From: Lewinellaceae bacterium
Lineage (GTDB): Bacteria > Bacteroidota > Bacteroidia > Chitinophagales > Saprospiraceae
Direction: 5' to 3'
Assembly (NCBI GenBank): GCA_020636435.1
Contig: JACJXX010000001.1
Coordinates: 5,178,093 to 5,242,092, forward strand
DNA length: 64,000 nucleotides
Below, in pieces: positions 63,916 through 64,000 of this stretch (position 1 is its first letter; every line of letters starts with the position of its first letter). The position numbers and the translations under genes are program-made. Below the pieces are notes generated by a model. It was not told where the DNA came from and ran no database searches. It was given only the letters and a program-made list of their open reading frames with translations.

Positions 63916-63945
63916 CTAGCAGCCTGTTCTCCGACAGGCTGCTAG
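63916..63945. repeat. 12-bp perfect hairpin next to a repeat terminus
   Basis: CTAGCAGCCTGT pairs with ACAGGCTGCTAG around a 6-base loop. It is directly followed by AGTTCTACTTTGTTAAGTTAA (63944-63964), which matches the terminus of the 14914-15096 element. The rest of that element would lie beyond the window. Confidence 0.6.
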
Positions 63946-64000
63946 TTCTACTTTGTTAAGTTAAAATATAGCATGGCCTGAGACCATGGAGCGCGGACCT

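Overview
The window comes from a fairly GC-rich member of the Bacteroidota. The best match is a Saprospiraceae/Lewinella-like bacterium, although no rRNA is present to confirm this. The evidence is: giant secreted proteins with gliding-motility-type C-terminal sorting domains and a type A sorting domain (type IX secretion); promoters of the TAnnTTTG class; an OmpP1/FadL-type outer membrane protein; a Y_Y_Y/AraC regulator; an archaeal/eukaryote-type prolyl-tRNA synthetase; and intergenic DNA packed with palindromic MITE-like repeats.

Layout. 1-6973: the 3' part of a giant adhesin-like gene built of near-identical 166-168 residue modules and broken by a frameshift cluster near 4222-4290. 7302-12097: an accessory stretch with a truncated BRO-type gene, a VIT/vWA secreted protein, a RHH/ParE-type toxin-antitoxin pair and a TIR-FISUMP fusion. 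12404-14895: an alpha/beta-hydrolase-OsmC fusion and a YhcG-type nuclease-domain protein. 15080-20171: an esterase on the minus strand, facing away from a four-gene cluster of esterase, ATP-grasp ligase, class I glutamine amidotransferase and permuted ATP-grasp-like ligase. This cluster probably makes or remodels an uncharacterised amide- or peptide-type metabolite. 20313-30659: a K+ channel, a serine hydrolase homologue that has lost its catalytic residues, an MltD-type transglycosylase, gatA, hisS with a large AT-rich insertion, and pheS.

31309-32050 holds a DUF433/PIN-like toxin-antitoxin pair whose toxin is split by a 186-bp MITE. A second copy of this MITE, with only two differences, lies in inverted orientation between modB and modC. 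32059-38595 is a giant M43 metalloprotease/propeller/PKD secreted protein. 38955-42449 holds a rhomboid protease and two uncharacterised proteins. 43076-49375 is a molybdenum cofactor and molybdate uptake locus (moaA, moeA, moaC, a MobB-like/MobA fusion, modB, modC), followed by a decayed PHB-depolymerase-type esterase.

49992-63631 holds a membrane-anchored AraC regulator, a beta-helix lipoprotein, a YdjM-type membrane hydrolase, an OmpP1/FadL-type protein, a low-complexity exported protein with a 42-bp minisatellite, proS, and a 1341-residue protein with two cyclase domains, an AAA ATPase and TPRs. No tRNA, rRNA or CRISPR array was seen.

The strongest points for follow-up are the ATP-grasp/amidotransferase cluster, the MITE with its perfect target duplication and reconstructable toxin, the foreign-looking insertion in HisRS, the TIR-FISUMP fusion, and the frameshift cluster that falls on GGCC sites.
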